From Psychrobacillus antarcticus (GTDB taxonomy: Bacteria > Bacillota > Bacilli > Bacillales_A > Planococcaceae), in NCBI RefSeq assembly GCF_029533155.1, contig NZ_JAIZDB010000008.1, positions 1 to 64,000 on the forward strand: a stretch of 64,000 nt of DNA, written 5' to 3'. Below the pieces are notes generated by a model. The model was not told where the DNA came from. It was given only the letters and a program-made list of their open reading frames with translations, and did not search any database. Shown in pieces: positions 1-9,078 of this stretch. A program made the translations under genes and the position numbers. Each line of letters opens with the position of its first letter. The first letter of the stretch is position 1.

Positions 1-92
1 TGCACTGACCTAAACAAATGAGACAAATAAAAACACCTTTCGTTGAAAAACGGGTATACAATACCTAAATTCAACACGGAGGTGTTTTTTCT

Positions 93-410
93 ATGGGTAC
101 AAGAGTGAGTTATCCAGTAGAAGTAAAAATGAAGGCTATTGAAATGCGATTGGCTAAGGTACCTGTAAAAGAAGTAATGGAAGAATTAAATATTCGAAAC
201 TATACACAGTTGAAAACATGGATGCGATGGTATCGAAATGGAGAAATCCACCGTCTTCACCAACCAGTTGGCAAACAATATACCTTCGGTAAAGGACCGG
301 AATATGAAAGTGAGACAGCCAAACTACAGGCCGAGAATCGGTATTTGAAACAGCAGATTGAAGTCTTAAAAAAGTACGAGGAATTGGAAAGGAAGTGGCG
401 CCAAAATTAG
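93..410 (+). CDS. IS3-family transposase OrfA (HTH protein)
   Basis: A 105-residue protein with an N-terminal helix-turn-helix (about residues 8-50) and a C-terminal leucine-rich coiled coil (about 70-100), as in IS3 OrfA proteins that bind the IS ends and dimerise with the transposase. A GGAGG ribosome site precedes the ATG. The A-AAA-AAG heptamer at 368-374 sits in the correct phase (CTT-A-AAA-AAG region, Lys-Lys codons) for programmed -1 frameshifting into orfB, which overlaps the 3' end. The frame between the heptamer and the orfB GTG has no stop, so an OrfAB fusion can be made. Confidence 0.88.
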   Translation: MGTRVSYPVEVKMKAIEMRLAKVPVKEVMEELNIRNYTQLKTWMRWYRNGEIHRLHQPVGKQYTFGKGPEYESETAKLQAENRYLKQQIEVLKKYEELERKWRQN

Positions 411-1237
411 TGATTCAATTAGTAGAAGAGTTAAAGGGTGTTATGGCGGTTGGAGAGATCTGTCGTCACCTTGGCGTAGGTTGCTCGTCCTACTATCGTT
501 GGAGAAAGAATGCGGAACAAATCACCCAAAAGGAAGTTCGAGATCAGCAGATTGGCGACTTGTGCAAACAACATAAATTCCGATATGGTTATCGAAAGAT
601 TGCAGCTCTGTTCACAGGAGTTTGTATGAAGACCGTGCAGCGTGTCATGCAAAAATATGGTTGGCAATGTCGGGTGAAGGTAAAAAAACGCAAGCGTACC
701 GGGCAGCCAGCCTTCGTCGCAGCCAATTTATTGGCACGGGATTTTTCTGCATCTAAACCCCTCGAGAAGCTAGTAACGGATATTACATACTTGCCTTATG
801 GCCAATCCATGATGTATCTTTCTAGTATTCTCGATGTCTACAATGGTGAAATTGTGACACAAACTATCGGTTTTAAACAAGACACCGATTTCGTGTTGGA
901 CACGCTTAACCAATTGCCTGAGCTACCCGAAGGGTGTATTCTGCATAGTGACCAAGGTTCCGTTTATACCTCCTATGCTTATCAAAAAGCAGTCAAAGAA
1001 AAAGGAATTATCATGAGTATGTCCCGCAAAGGCACACCAGCTGATAATTCCCCAATCGAAACGTTTCACTCCACGCTAAAGACTGAAACGTTCTATCTCG
1101 ACGGTATCTACCGCACAACGAATGCGCGAGTGATACAAATCGTCGAAGAATTCATTACTTATTATAACAATATCCGTATTCAAACGAAACTAAACAACCA
1201 ATCTCCGGTTCAATACCGTCAATTGGTTGCAAAGTAG
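395..1237 (+). CDS. IS3-family transposase OrfB (DDE/RNase H fold)
   Basis: A 280-residue protein from a GTG codon. In the functional transposase it is probably joined to OrfA by -1 frameshifting at 368-374, so its true N-terminus lies in OrfA. The catalytic triad is visible: D129 in LVTDITY, D186 in HSDQGS and E222 in SPIETFHS, spaced D-57-D-35-E. An HTH_21-like segment lies at about residues 45-90. It looks intact, so the element may still be active. The ORF ends about 35 bp before the right inverted repeat. Confidence 0.88.
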   Translation: MAPKLVIQLVEELKGVMAVGEICRHLGVGCSSYYRWRKNAEQITQKEVRDQQIGDLCKQHKFRYGYRKIAALFTGVCMKTVQRVMQKYGWQCRVKVKKRKRTGQPAFVAANLLARDFSASKPLEKLVTDITYLPYGQSMMYLSSILDVYNGEIVTQTIGFKQDTDFVLDTLNQLPELPEGCILHSDQGSVYTSYAYQKAVKEKGIIMSMSRKGTPADNSPIETFHSTLKTETFYLDGIYRTTNARVIQIVEEFITYYNNIRIQTKLNNQSPVQYRQLVAK

Positions 1238-1254
1238 GGTGTTTTATTCCTGTC

Positions 1255-1695
1255 TCAAAAAGTATAGTCAGTGCCAATTGCTAAAAGAAATAAAAAAGTC
1301 CCTGTCACAATCGGGGTAAAGAGAAAGAGTAAATGCCGTAACCATTTGGTTATTCCTAATAATAACAATGCTATACCGGAAATGATTAAACCAGCTTCAA
1401 GTATCTGTAGTGTTTCCATCATTGAATTCCCCTGCTGTAAACCGACACTCGCATAAATAACAAATATACTAACCCATGAACCAGCAGGACCATCAGCAAT
1501 AGGATAACGGTGACCAATTTTTGCTTGGATAAATGAACTTAAACCAACAATAAAGAACGTTCGCTGCATAAGAGATGAAACTTCCTGTTCTGAAAGGTGA
1601 AACATATTACCAATAACAATGGGAAGTGCAATTGAGTTAGCTAATAAATAAACAAACCATTGTATTGTACTTAAGTAGTTATTTTCTATTTTCAT
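1255..1695 (-). pseudogene. NCS2 purine permease, truncated by IS3 copy A
   Basis: The first ~140 residues of a nucleobase:cation symporter-2 protein survive, with about four hydrophobic segments and the family motif IGHRYPIADGPAGSW near residues 60-75. It resembles the intact NCS2 protein at 31981-33315 (IGHRRPIMDGPSGLW at the same place), which is ~444 residues, so roughly two thirds is missing. The last few codons (GTDYTF and stop) come from the right end of the IS. The 3' part of the gene should lie beyond the left edge of the window. It is downstream of guaD in the same orientation and was probably the last gene of a guanine/purine uptake unit. It is presumed non-functional. Confidence 0.85.
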
Positions 1696-1793
1696 TCAGT
1701 GCTTCATTCACCTTCTGTAGAATTACTAAAAAACCAAAATCCGGCACCGATAGGAACAGCGCCGAATGATGTAAAAAAACATACAAACTATGA

Positions 1794-2249
1794 TTATTTA
1801 TTATCGTTTAATTTATGAAAGTGCTCCCATAGGTAGTCGACATCTTCTCTGTCTTCCACTTTAATCATTTTAACTACGCTATCATCTTCCCCTTTTAAAT
1901 AGGCACGAAGATGTTTATCAGAGAAGCCATGAATGTGGGCATCTTCACTTGTACTGCAATAGTAAACAGTTTTAATACCAGCCCATATAATAGCTCCCAT
2001 ACACATTGGGCAAGGCTCACAAGTTGCATAAATTTCGCAATCTGATAAGTCAAAAGTTCCTAATTTTTTAGTAGCCTCACGAATAGCAACCATCTCTGCA
2101 TGTGCTGAAACATCTGTGTCTCTCATCATTGTATTTCCAACAGCGGCAATTACTTCACCGTTACGGACAATAGTAGAACCGAATGGGCCACCATGTCCTT
2201 TATCCATCCCTACAATAGTAGAGTCTACAGCTAATTTCATGTAATCCAT
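1794..2249 (-). CDS. guaD: Guanine deaminase (cytidine-deaminase fold)
   Basis: Converts guanine to xanthine and ammonia, feeding purine breakdown. The 151-residue protein has the zinc signature HAE (H50, E52) and PCPMC (C80, C83), the GGPFG motif at residues 20-24, and length and overall similarity to B. subtilis GuaD. The ATG at 2247-2249 is chosen because GGAGG lies 8 nt upstream at 2258-2262; an in-frame TTG at 2264 overlaps that site and is less likely. It lies between two NCS2 permeases on the same strand, consistent with uptake followed by deamination. Confidence 0.9.
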   Translation of the reverse strand: MDYMKLAVDSTIVGMDKGHGGPFGSTIVRNGEVIAAVGNTMMRDTDVSAHAEMVAIREATKKLGTFDLSDCEIYATCEPCPMCMGAIIWAGIKTVYYCSTSEDAHIHGFSDKHLRAYLKGEDDSVVKMIKVEDREDVDYLWEHFHKLNDNK

Positions 2250-2349
2250 TTGATAAACCTCCAAATACTCTCGATTTTTTTATTAATCGATGTTCAATTC
2301 TCTCACTTTGAGAATGTAATAATAGAAAGAGCACTCACAAACTTCCATT

Positions 2350-3891
2350 TTATTCAGTAACAGGACCAATATTTTCTTTCTTATTTACATATAGTTTATA
2401 AGCTAAGAGTATTGCAACTAGAAGATATCCAACAACGAAAGGAATTGCAGTATCTTGCCCAATTCCAACTGTGCTTGTATGAATTGCACCTACAAAGGCC
2501 AAAACAGCTCCTAGTAATGCAGCTACAATAGCACCCAATGGCGTGTTACGGATAGTAAATACAGCTATAGAACCCCAAATTACACTAGTAATAGGAGCAC
2601 CATTACCTAGAGCTACCAATCCATCGTAGAAAAGTCCAGCATTGTGCAGGGTAAGTGAAGAAACTTGATCTGCACCTTCTCCTACAGTCACACCAGCAGC
2701 TGAAAGTGCATTATTAACAGCAACAAGTGCCCAGTTAGCAACCCATGGGAAGAAACATACAAAGATTGCTGGAGCTTCAAATTTCGGACTTTCTTTAACA
2801 ACTTGATGACCTGTTACAATCGCAATAAACACGAGCATCGGAACAATAGCGGCAATTGGGACTACAGCTAGTAAGACACCCATTAGACTGAAAATCGATA
2901 ATAAGAATATAGCAACAGAACTAGCAATAGAATAGCCTAAACCTGCACCAACTTCTTTCCAACCAGCATGACCAACATATACTGTTACTGGGAATGGGTT
3001 ACCGAAAATGCCACCTATTGCAGTTGAAAAACCGTTTGCAAGCATAACGTCTCTAGTATTGTACTCATCCCCAACAACCGCAGCAGCTTCAACGTTTTCC
3101 AGATTAAAAATGAAGTTAGATAAACCTAGAGGTATAGCAGTTAATAAATATGGCAATGCAGCTTCAATATGATCGAAAAGCCCATCTAAATGTAACATTG
3201 GAGGATTAAATCCAAATGATTTTAGAGATTCGGTAACATCAGCAGGATTTTGATATCCAGCTATCCAAGCAATAGCAGTACCAATTAAAATCAATAATAA
3301 ACCTGTAGGTACTTTTCTAAATATTGGATGTTTACTTAACCAGTTCATGAAGATGACTATTAAGGCAACAAAAGCCACGACAGGCATTTCAAAAGATTGT
3401 AGCATTGGGTTCATACCTAAGAATACAAATGCCAAACCTGCCAAAGATGCTAATAGAACAGTTCTAGGTACAAGCTTTCTTATTGTATCTCCTATGAATG
3501 CACCTAAAAATAAAATCGAAGCCTCAATAAAGCCCCAAAGCACAGCAACTGATGTTGTGAAAACAGCATCCTGAGTTTGATGATATAAAGGAAGCATGAT
3601 CACAAATACTATAAGAAAAATACCAGGCGAACTAGAACCTGATGGTAATGCCGTAACATCCGTTCTACCTGTTTTCTTCGCTAATTTGTAGGCAAAAAAG
3701 GCAAAAATAATACCGGATAACAATACTGCAAGTCCAAAGCCAGGAACAATTCGTTTAAAAACAAAATCAGTTGGCATCCCAACTACACCGATTAATAGTG
3801 AGATCATAACCAAAAAGTCTGTCAAAACGTTAACAAATAAACCAAAAGAAGCAGCAATGTCTCCTTTTTTCCAAAAAGCTACTTTCTCCAT
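2350..3891 (-). CDS. NCS2-family purine permease (AzgA-like branch)
   Basis: A 513-residue membrane protein with about 12-14 hydrophobic segments. The repeated-domain NCS2 layout is visible, with conserved stretches such as TALPSG near residue 80 and NLENVEAA and GNPFPVTVYVGHAGW in the second half, typical of the guanine/hypoxanthine/adenine permease side of the superfamily. The substrate cannot be fixed; guanine or xanthine is plausible because guaD follows 100 bp downstream. The start is the ATG at 3889-3891, behind GGGGAG; a longer in-frame reading to 3954 has no good ribosome site. Motifs shared with other permease promoters lie upstream. Confidence 0.85.
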   Translation of the reverse strand: MEKVAFWKKGDIAASFGLFVNVLTDFLVMISLLIGVVGMPTDFVFKRIVPGFGLAVLLSGIIFAFFAYKLAKKTGRTDVTALPSGSSSPGIFLIVFVIMLPLYHQTQDAVFTTSVAVLWGFIEASILFLGAFIGDTIRKLVPRTVLLASLAGLAFVFLGMNPMLQSFEMPVVAFVALIVIFMNWLSKHPIFRKVPTGLLLILIGTAIAWIAGYQNPADVTESLKSFGFNPPMLHLDGLFDHIEAALPYLLTAIPLGLSNFIFNLENVEAAAVVGDEYNTRDVMLANGFSTAIGGIFGNPFPVTVYVGHAGWKEVGAGLGYSIASSVAIFLLSIFSLMGVLLAVVPIAAIVPMLVFIAIVTGHQVVKESPKFEAPAIFVCFFPWVANWALVAVNNALSAAGVTVGEGADQVSSLTLHNAGLFYDGLVALGNGAPITSVIWGSIAVFTIRNTPLGAIVAALLGAVLAFVGAIHTSTVGIGQDTAIPFVVGYLLVAILLAYKLYVNKKENIGPVTE

Positions 3892-3972
3892 GACTAACAC
3901 TCCCCGCTTTTTATAAAAAGCCTGTTTAAATTTTGATCTCAAGCGAGGATCCATTCACTTGAGAGCATTTGC

Positions 3973-4133
3973 CATTTGTACAAAACCTTTGCACATTTGT
4001 TTAAATATCTCTAAAAGATACCTGAATTAATTAATTCTACATATTGCAAGGCTTACTTTAATGCCACAGTATGGATAATTAAATTAGCGCATTTGCACTA
4101 AACCTTACATGCTTAGTGTAAACAAAATGCACA
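3973..4133. promoter_or_regulatory. Candidate operator cluster upstream of the NCS2 permease gene
   Basis: The 425-bp gap between the permease and the dead arcC has no gene. It holds related motifs: CATTTGTACAAAACC at 3973-3987, TTTGCACATTTGTTTA at 3988-4003, CATTTGCACTAAACC at 4090-4104, and TAAACAAAATGCACA at 4119-4133. The last is identical over 15 bp to a sequence upstream of the NCS1 permease (29291-29305), and CATTTGCACTAAA recurs upstream of allB2 (36642-36654, opposite strand). A PucR-type activator is the likely binder, but this is inference. A possible minus-strand promoter (TTGACT 4210-4215, TATAAT 4184-4189) has a 20-nt spacer, longer than usual. Confidence 0.5.
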
Positions 4134-4317
4134 AAGCAGTCATTGTGTATTAAAACCAAAAATAGTTGCATACTTTTAGGCATATTATACAAGGTAGTAG
4201 GTAAAAATAAGTCAAATCTGTAAATCATTTTAACCATAGTTTAGCTGGTAATTTACGATGTCTTTTGATTATCGTATTTCTTAAAAATCTGTGCTAATAA
4301 GCTAAAAGAACGCCCCT

Positions 4318-4842
4318 TCAAACGATATTAATTGGTCTTGGAGATGGAACAACTCGACGGTATCCACGGCCTGAATCTTCAATGAAAATCCAGTCTGGAT
4401 GTACTTTTTTCATTTCTTCTGCTTGCTCTAATGTAAAGAAAGAACCTACAGGTTTTGTTGGAATTTTAAAGTTAGGATCATCTTTACTTACTTCAACCTG
4501 TGTAATGATAGTAGCAACTTTTTTGTTAATGCTTCTTTTTGCAAGTTCATTTGTTAATGCCTGTTGAATTTGGTATCCAATTCTGCCTTGTGTATCTGCT
4601 CCACAGTTAACAAGCGGCACTTCAGGCATACCAGTGACTTCATGAGCAATTTCAGAACGTCTTAATCCGAAACCTACTTGAGAGCCATTACCATGAGTAA
4701 CGACAACATTATAGCCTTCTTCTATCAACCTATAATGTTAACAACTGTTTCTTTTACTGCTTCATATTGATCTTGAACAGTCAAGACCATTCCCCTTAAC
4801 TAGTGCATTGCCTCCAATGGCTACAATTACAACTTCATTCAC
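4318..4842 (-). pseudogene. Carbamate kinase, frameshifted and truncated
   Basis: Remnant of an arcC/allK-type kinase in three reading frames. From a GTG at 4842 the first frame reads NEVVIVAIGGNALVKG, the second continues VQDQYEAVKETVVNII, and the third gives IEEGYNVVVTHGNGSQVGF and onward to SGRGYRRVVPSPRPINIV. Two frameshifts therefore break the N-terminal half. The protein stops where the intact paralogue (15528-16463) reads KPVKIVEIEA, so the C-terminal half, including the ATP site, is absent. It sits where a carbamate kinase would be expected, at the end of the second allHFG set, so this module probably relies on the other arcC. Confidence 0.88.
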
Positions 4843-4850
4843 CACAAAAT

Positions 4851-6035
4851 TTAGTATTTTGCTTTTTTTTCCTTTTCAATCAATTCAAGAGATTGCTCTT
4901 TATGCAAATGATATAATGGATTTTCCGGATCATTAGCAATTGCATTTTCGATAGCTTCAATCGCCTCTTCATGCTTGCCTAATGACCTAAGGCTGTTTGC
5001 TTTATGGAAAGAGAAATCATAACGATTCGGCTGAAGAGCCAGCAGCTTATCCATTTCAGCAACGGCTTCTTCATGTCTGCCAAGTTCTCTTAAATAATTC
5101 GATTTATGATAACGATAGAATGTTTCATTCGGATCCAGATCGCAAGCTTTATCATACTCAGCTATTGCTTCCTCCGGTTTTTTCCACAATCTCAAACAAT
5201 TTGCAGTGTAAAAATAGAAATCTAAATCATCTGGATTAATGGATAATGCTTTTTTGTATTGTTCAAGTGCTGCTTCATATTGCTTTAACTCTTGAAGGAA
5301 GTAACCTTTATAATAAATATAATCAGACTGTTGATTGTCTGATGTTTCTAATGCTTTATCCATTTCCAAAATTGCATCTTCATAATTGTCTATTTGGGCA
5401 AATGATTTTGCATTGTTGATAAACTGATTGGTTTCTTCCCATTCTTTTAGCAATATTTGAACTACTTTTTGTTGATGAAGCTTTTTTGCATGTTGAAGGG
5501 ATGAAATTCCATCTCGATCAACTAAATTTACATCTGCACCAGCATCAACAAGAGTTTGAATAATATCAGCGTATAATCGGCCACCGTTCCCTAAAATAAC
5601 GGACTCAAGCAAAGCAGACCAGCCTAGATTGTTCACATGATTCACTGGAACTCCAGCATCCAGACAGACCTGTACAGTTTTCAAATAACCTTTTTCGCTT
5701 GAAGGTAATAAAGCCGTACCCCCGAATCTATTCACACTAGATAATTCAGCACCATTGTTAATCATCAATCGTGTAATCTCATAAAATCCATTTGCTGCGG
5801 AGCAAATAAACGGAGATAATTGCGTAACATCTCTCGTATTTGCGTCACTTCCCGCTTCGATTAATATTTTCACTGCTGCTACTTGATTTTTTTGGGTAGC
5901 TGCCATTAAAGCAGTACGTCCAGCTTCATCCTTGAAGACCACACTAGCACCATCAATTAACAGCTTTCTTATAATAGAGGTACTTCCAAGTTCACTTGCT
6001 TTTATTAGTTCTAAATTTAAGGATTGATTATCCAC
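4851..6035 (-). CDS. Ankyrin-repeat/TPR-repeat protein of unknown function
   Basis: A 394-residue protein without signal peptide or membrane segment. The N-terminal half (about residues 7-195) is a run of about five or six ankyrin repeats (motifs DEAGRTALMAAT, LIEAGSDANTRD, LVDAGADVNLVDRDG). The C-terminal half (about 205-390) contains about five TPR units (for example YEAALEQYKKALSINPDD). Both halves are protein-binding scaffolds; no catalytic motif is visible. The start is a GTG behind GGGGAGAG. It lies downstream of allG1 in the same orientation and ends 9 bp before the dead arcC, so it may be co-transcribed with the first oxamate carbamoyltransferase set. A role as assembly factor or interaction hub for that enzyme is a guess. 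Confidence 0.85.
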   Translation of the reverse strand: MDNQSLNLELIKASELGSTSIIRKLLIDGASVVFKDEAGRTALMAATQKNQVAAVKILIEAGSDANTRDVTQLSPFICSAANGFYEITRLMINNGAELSSVNRFGGTALLPSSEKGYLKTVQVCLDAGVPVNHVNNLGWSALLESVILGNGGRLYADIIQTLVDAGADVNLVDRDGISSLQHAKKLHQQKVVQILLKEWEETNQFINNAKSFAQIDNYEDAILEMDKALETSDNQQSDYIYYKGYFLQELKQYEAALEQYKKALSINPDDLDFYFYTANCLRLWKKPEEAIAEYDKACDLDPNETFYRYHKSNYLRELGRHEEAVAEMDKLLALQPNRYDFSFHKANSLRSLGKHEEAIEAIENAIANDPENPLYHLHKEQSLELIEKEKKAKY

Positions 6036-6072
6036 AATTTTTCTCTCCCCTGTACAACCTACAAAATTATTT

Positions 6073-6097
6073 AAGCCCTAAACAAAGTTTAGGGCTT
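6073..6097. terminator. Hairpin between allG1 and the ankyrin/TPR gene
   Basis: An 11-bp perfect stem (AAGCCCTAAAC / GTTTAGGGCTT) with a 3-nt loop. The U-tract is better on the plus strand than on the minus strand where the genes lie, so on the minus strand it may only attenuate or stabilise the upstream mRNA. Confidence 0.55.
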
Positions 6098-6106
6098 ATT
6101 TTATTC

Positions 6107-7531
6107 TTAAATAGTTTCACTTAAAGCTAGAATAGCTTTTTCAAAAGCTTCCACTGGAGGATTAGTAATACCAGCACCAATCATACCAATTCCTGCATCT
6201 TTATGAGCAATTGCAGTATTAATAATCGGCATAATTCCAGTTTGAATTACTTTCTGAACATCGATTCCAGTTGAAATACCCATGAAGTTTAATAATGGGA
6301 TTGTTACATTCTGATTTTCAGTTGTTGTAATTTCTTTCATTTTTGTTGAATAATTAATTGCATCATCAATGGTTCCACCAACAAGTGCTACTATTGCTGG
6401 AGCTGTTGCCATTGCAAATCCACCAATTCCATAAGTTTCCGTAATTGCACTATCTCCAATATCTAGCCCAGAATCTTCTGGTTTATAACCAGCAAACATT
6501 GGTCCAATTACTTTTTGAGCTGGTCCTGTAAACCATGTGTATCCAGAAATTCCACTAACTCGAATTCCGAATTCTACACCATTACGTGCCATTGTAGTAA
6601 CAATCGTACTATTCTCTATTCCATGTGCAGCATCAAGTGCACATTTAGAAAGTGCCATCCATGTTGGACCGGAGAAATAGTCACTACTCGCTACAAACTC
6701 AAATACTTCTTTTTTCTGCTCCGTTGTGAAATCTGTTTGAATAATTAATGGCGTTAAAGCTTGAATCAATAAAGTTGTTCCCGCTATATTTCTATTGTGA
6801 CATTCATCTCCCATATGAAGTGCTTGCGCCAACATTAAGCGTAGATCAATTCCATTTGAACTTAGTTTCATCGCTTCTTTTAAAATAGGTCCAAGTACAT
6901 CGCGCATCCAATTTAGACGATTAATGACACTTTCATCATTAGCACCCATCCGAAGAATTTTTGACATTTGCTCACTCAAGTTTGTATATGCAATATTTCC
7001 GTATGTTTTGTTTTCCACAATGTGCATAAACATCGATGCTGATGTAACACCTGCCATTGAACCAACACAATTGTGCTCATGGCAAGGAGAGAAAGTAATT
7101 TCGCCAGAAGCTGCGAGTGCTGCTGCTTCATCTAAATCTTTCGCTAACCCTTCGAATACAATTGCTCCTGTTACTCCACCCTTCATTGGTCCGTTCATTT
7201 TGTCCCAAGTTATTGGGGGACCAGCATGCAGGATAGTCGTTTTCGTCATACCAGGAACAACGTTAATCGCTTGGTCAAAACCAATTAATACAGGTTGAGA
7301 ATTTACAATTCGTTCAACTGCAAGCTTATTTGCAGCTTCAATTTTTTTTGCAACACTTGGCTCTTCTAATTTATCTAATGCTGCAATAATTTCTATTTTC
7401 CCTCTACCTGGGGGTGTCCACTCTAAATGTGTCACGGTTGCATGTTGTTTTGACATATCATCTTTGAAGGATTCAATTCCTACATTTATAACGTTCAGCT
7501 TTTCATTAAAAAGTTCATTTATTTTACTCAT
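6107..7531 (-). CDS. allG: AllG/YlbE-type DUF1116 protein, oxamate carbamoyltransferase subunit (copy 1)
   Basis: A 474-residue DUF1116 protein. In E. coli the fdrA, ylbE and ylbF products (AllF, AllG, AllH) were assigned as oxamate carbamoyltransferase, which splits oxalurate and phosphate into oxamate and carbamoyl phosphate. Conserved blocks seen here: TILHAGPPITWDKMNGPMKG (about residues 95-115), FSPCHEHNCVGSMAGVTSA (about 145-165) and GIGGFAMATAP. The first ~50 residues (NVINVGIESF ... LEWTPPGRG) form a small domain that is absent from copy 2, where the equivalent is fused to the C-terminus of FdrA. The ATG follows GGAGA and lies 2 bp after the fdrA1 stop, so translational coupling is likely. 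Confidence 0.88.
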   Translation of the reverse strand: MSKINELFNEKLNVINVGIESFKDDMSKQHATVTHLEWTPPGRGKIEIIAALDKLEEPSVAKKIEAANKLAVERIVNSQPVLIGFDQAINVVPGMTKTTILHAGPPITWDKMNGPMKGGVTGAIVFEGLAKDLDEAAALAASGEITFSPCHEHNCVGSMAGVTSASMFMHIVENKTYGNIAYTNLSEQMSKILRMGANDESVINRLNWMRDVLGPILKEAMKLSSNGIDLRLMLAQALHMGDECHNRNIAGTTLLIQALTPLIIQTDFTTEQKKEVFEFVASSDYFSGPTWMALSKCALDAAHGIENSTIVTTMARNGVEFGIRVSGISGYTWFTGPAQKVIGPMFAGYKPEDSGLDIGDSAITETYGIGGFAMATAPAIVALVGGTIDDAINYSTKMKEITTTENQNVTIPLLNFMGISTGIDVQKVIQTGIMPIINTAIAHKDAGIGMIGAGITNPPVEAFEKAILALSETI

Positions 7532-7533
7532 GA

Positions 7534-9078
7534 TTATTCTCCTTTCACAACAAATTCTCTCGCTAATAAGCCAGCATTTTGACTACTACTTGCATGTGTA
7601 GCACCTGCTGCTATTAGTTTGTTCACTTGACCTTCAATATTTTGACTATCTAACTCTGTTCCTAAAATATATCCGATGATTTCTAAATGTCTTCCTTCAC
7701 TTTCAGCTAGTTGTTTTGCTTCAATAATCGCTGGTAGCATTACACCAACTGGATCTTCATGTGCACCAAATCCTAAAACAAAGTCCATTAGAATTACACC
7801 TACGGATGGATCTTTTGCTTCTTGGATAAATCGCTCAATACGAGTAGAAGGATCGATCATTGGATGTGGTTTCCCTTGTGTAAATTGGTCATCTCCAAAA
7901 TCGATAAAAGTATGACCTTGGCTAACTTTAACGTCTTTTAAGCGATATTCTGGTTCTCTTTGAATATTACTATAGACATCACTAAATTTTTCCATCGCAA
8001 TATGCATAGCTTCATCACAAAGTGTTCCACCACTGAATAAGCCACGAATGTATTTTTGTTCAGATGTTAATTTTGCACGGACTTCTTCAATTAGAGGAAG
8101 ATTAAGCGCACGTTTATTTAACTTGCTTTCATCAGCTCCAGCTAGTAAAACTGCTTTTAGTGCAGCTTCTTTAGACATTTTGGCAAAATGCCCACCAGCC
8201 TTTGTAACTTTCTCTTCATCTCCGCCAACAAACCATACGACAACTGGTTTTGTGCAAAGTTGAATTTGTGCTAATACTTTTTCTTCAACACTAGGAGCTG
8301 GTGGTTTTGAGACAAGTACAATAACCTTTGTTGCTTCATCTTCTTCAAGTGCTTTTATACCATCCAACATCATAATGCCGCCGACTTCTTTACTTAAATC
8401 ACGACCACCTGTACCGATAAGTTGAGTAATACCGCCACCAAATTCATGGATACGAACACTTATCTCTTGACTACCTGTACCAGATGCGCCAACAATACCA
8501 ATATTTCCTTTTCTTACTGCATTTGCAAAACATAAAGCTACGTTGCCGATAATTGCAGTCCCACAATCTGGACCCATCATTAACAAACCTTTTTCATGAG
8601 CCAATTGTTTTAACTCAATCTCATCCTCTACTGATACGTTGTCGCTGAACATCATAACGTGAAGATTATTTTCAAGTGCTTTTTTTGCTTCTCGAGGTGC
8701 GTATGCTCCGTTTACCGCTATAACAACTAAATTCGCTTCTGGAATATTTTCAGCAGCAGACTTAATGGTAGAGTACCTAGCCTCACTCGTTCCTTTTGTA
8801 GTATTTTTCTTCGTTAATAGTTCTTCAATTTCTTCTAAAGCGTTTGCACAAATTCTCTCATTCTCGGCTTTTACAATAATCATTAAATCACTTGTTTTCG
8901 CTTCTTCTATTTCAACTGTCATTAATCCAACATTGCTAATTACTTCTTTATTCATTTCCGTACCCATTGCAATAATGGCTTGCTCAACTCCGTCAATTTG
9001 ATTTGCTTTCGTTGATAAAGACATTAATGAAACTGAATCGAAATAAGTGTTTGCTTTAACTATTACTTGAACAATCAT
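7534..9078 (-). CDS. fdrA: FdrA/AllF-type acyl-CoA synthetase-like protein, oxamate carbamoyltransferase subunit (copy 1)
   Basis: A 514-residue FdrA-family protein related in fold to succinyl-CoA synthetase alpha. It has a Rossmann-like N-terminal half with GPDCGTAI and the phosphohistidine/CoA-domain-like motif GASGTGSQE, then a second domain with GLFSGGTLCDEA, FIDFGDDQFTQGKPHPMIDP and LMDFVLGFGAHEDPVG. It is expected to work with AllG and AllH on oxalurate. GGAGG lies 8 nt before the ATG, inside the 3' end of allH1; the two genes overlap by 23 bp. It lacks the ~60-residue C-terminal extension of copy 2. Confidence 0.88.
   Translation of the reverse strand: MIVQVIVKANTYFDSVSLMSLSTKANQIDGVEQAIIAMGTEMNKEVISNVGLMTVEIEEAKTSDLMIIVKAENERICANALEEIEELLTKKNTTKGTSEARYSTIKSAAENIPEANLVVIAVNGAYAPREAKKALENNLHVMMFSDNVSVEDEIELKQLAHEKGLLMMGPDCGTAIIGNVALCFANAVRKGNIGIVGASGTGSQEISVRIHEFGGGITQLIGTGGRDLSKEVGGIMMLDGIKALEEDEATKVIVLVSKPPAPSVEEKVLAQIQLCTKPVVVWFVGGDEEKVTKAGGHFAKMSKEAALKAVLLAGADESKLNKRALNLPLIEEVRAKLTSEQKYIRGLFSGGTLCDEAMHIAMEKFSDVYSNIQREPEYRLKDVKVSQGHTFIDFGDDQFTQGKPHPMIDPSTRIERFIQEAKDPSVGVILMDFVLGFGAHEDPVGVMLPAIIEAKQLAESEGRHLEIIGYILGTELDSQNIEGQVNKLIAAGATHASSSQNAGLLAREFVVKGE

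Larger units (their letters stand above)
1..1275 (+). mobile_element. IS3-family insertion sequence, copy A
   Basis: Two overlapping reading frames (HTH orfA and DDE orfB) lie between imperfect terminal inverted repeats. The left end contains GCACTGAC at 2-9, TGAGACA near 20 and AAAACACC near 30. The right end reads the same in reverse complement (GTGTTTTATTCC, TGTCTCA, GTCAGTGCC, about 1238-1274). The left boundary coincides with the window start, so the target duplication cannot be checked. The right end lies inside a purine permease gene, which it truncates. Confidence 0.85.

Noticed and set aside
4184-4215. Confident promoter call TTGACT/TATAAT for the NCS2 permease
   Set aside because: Both boxes look good but the 20-nt spacer is too long for a normal sigma-A promoter; kept only as a possibility.
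3955-4317. Purine riboswitch before the NCS2 permease
   Set aside because: Looked for the conserved purine aptamer core on the minus strand here and upstream of 33315; it is not present.
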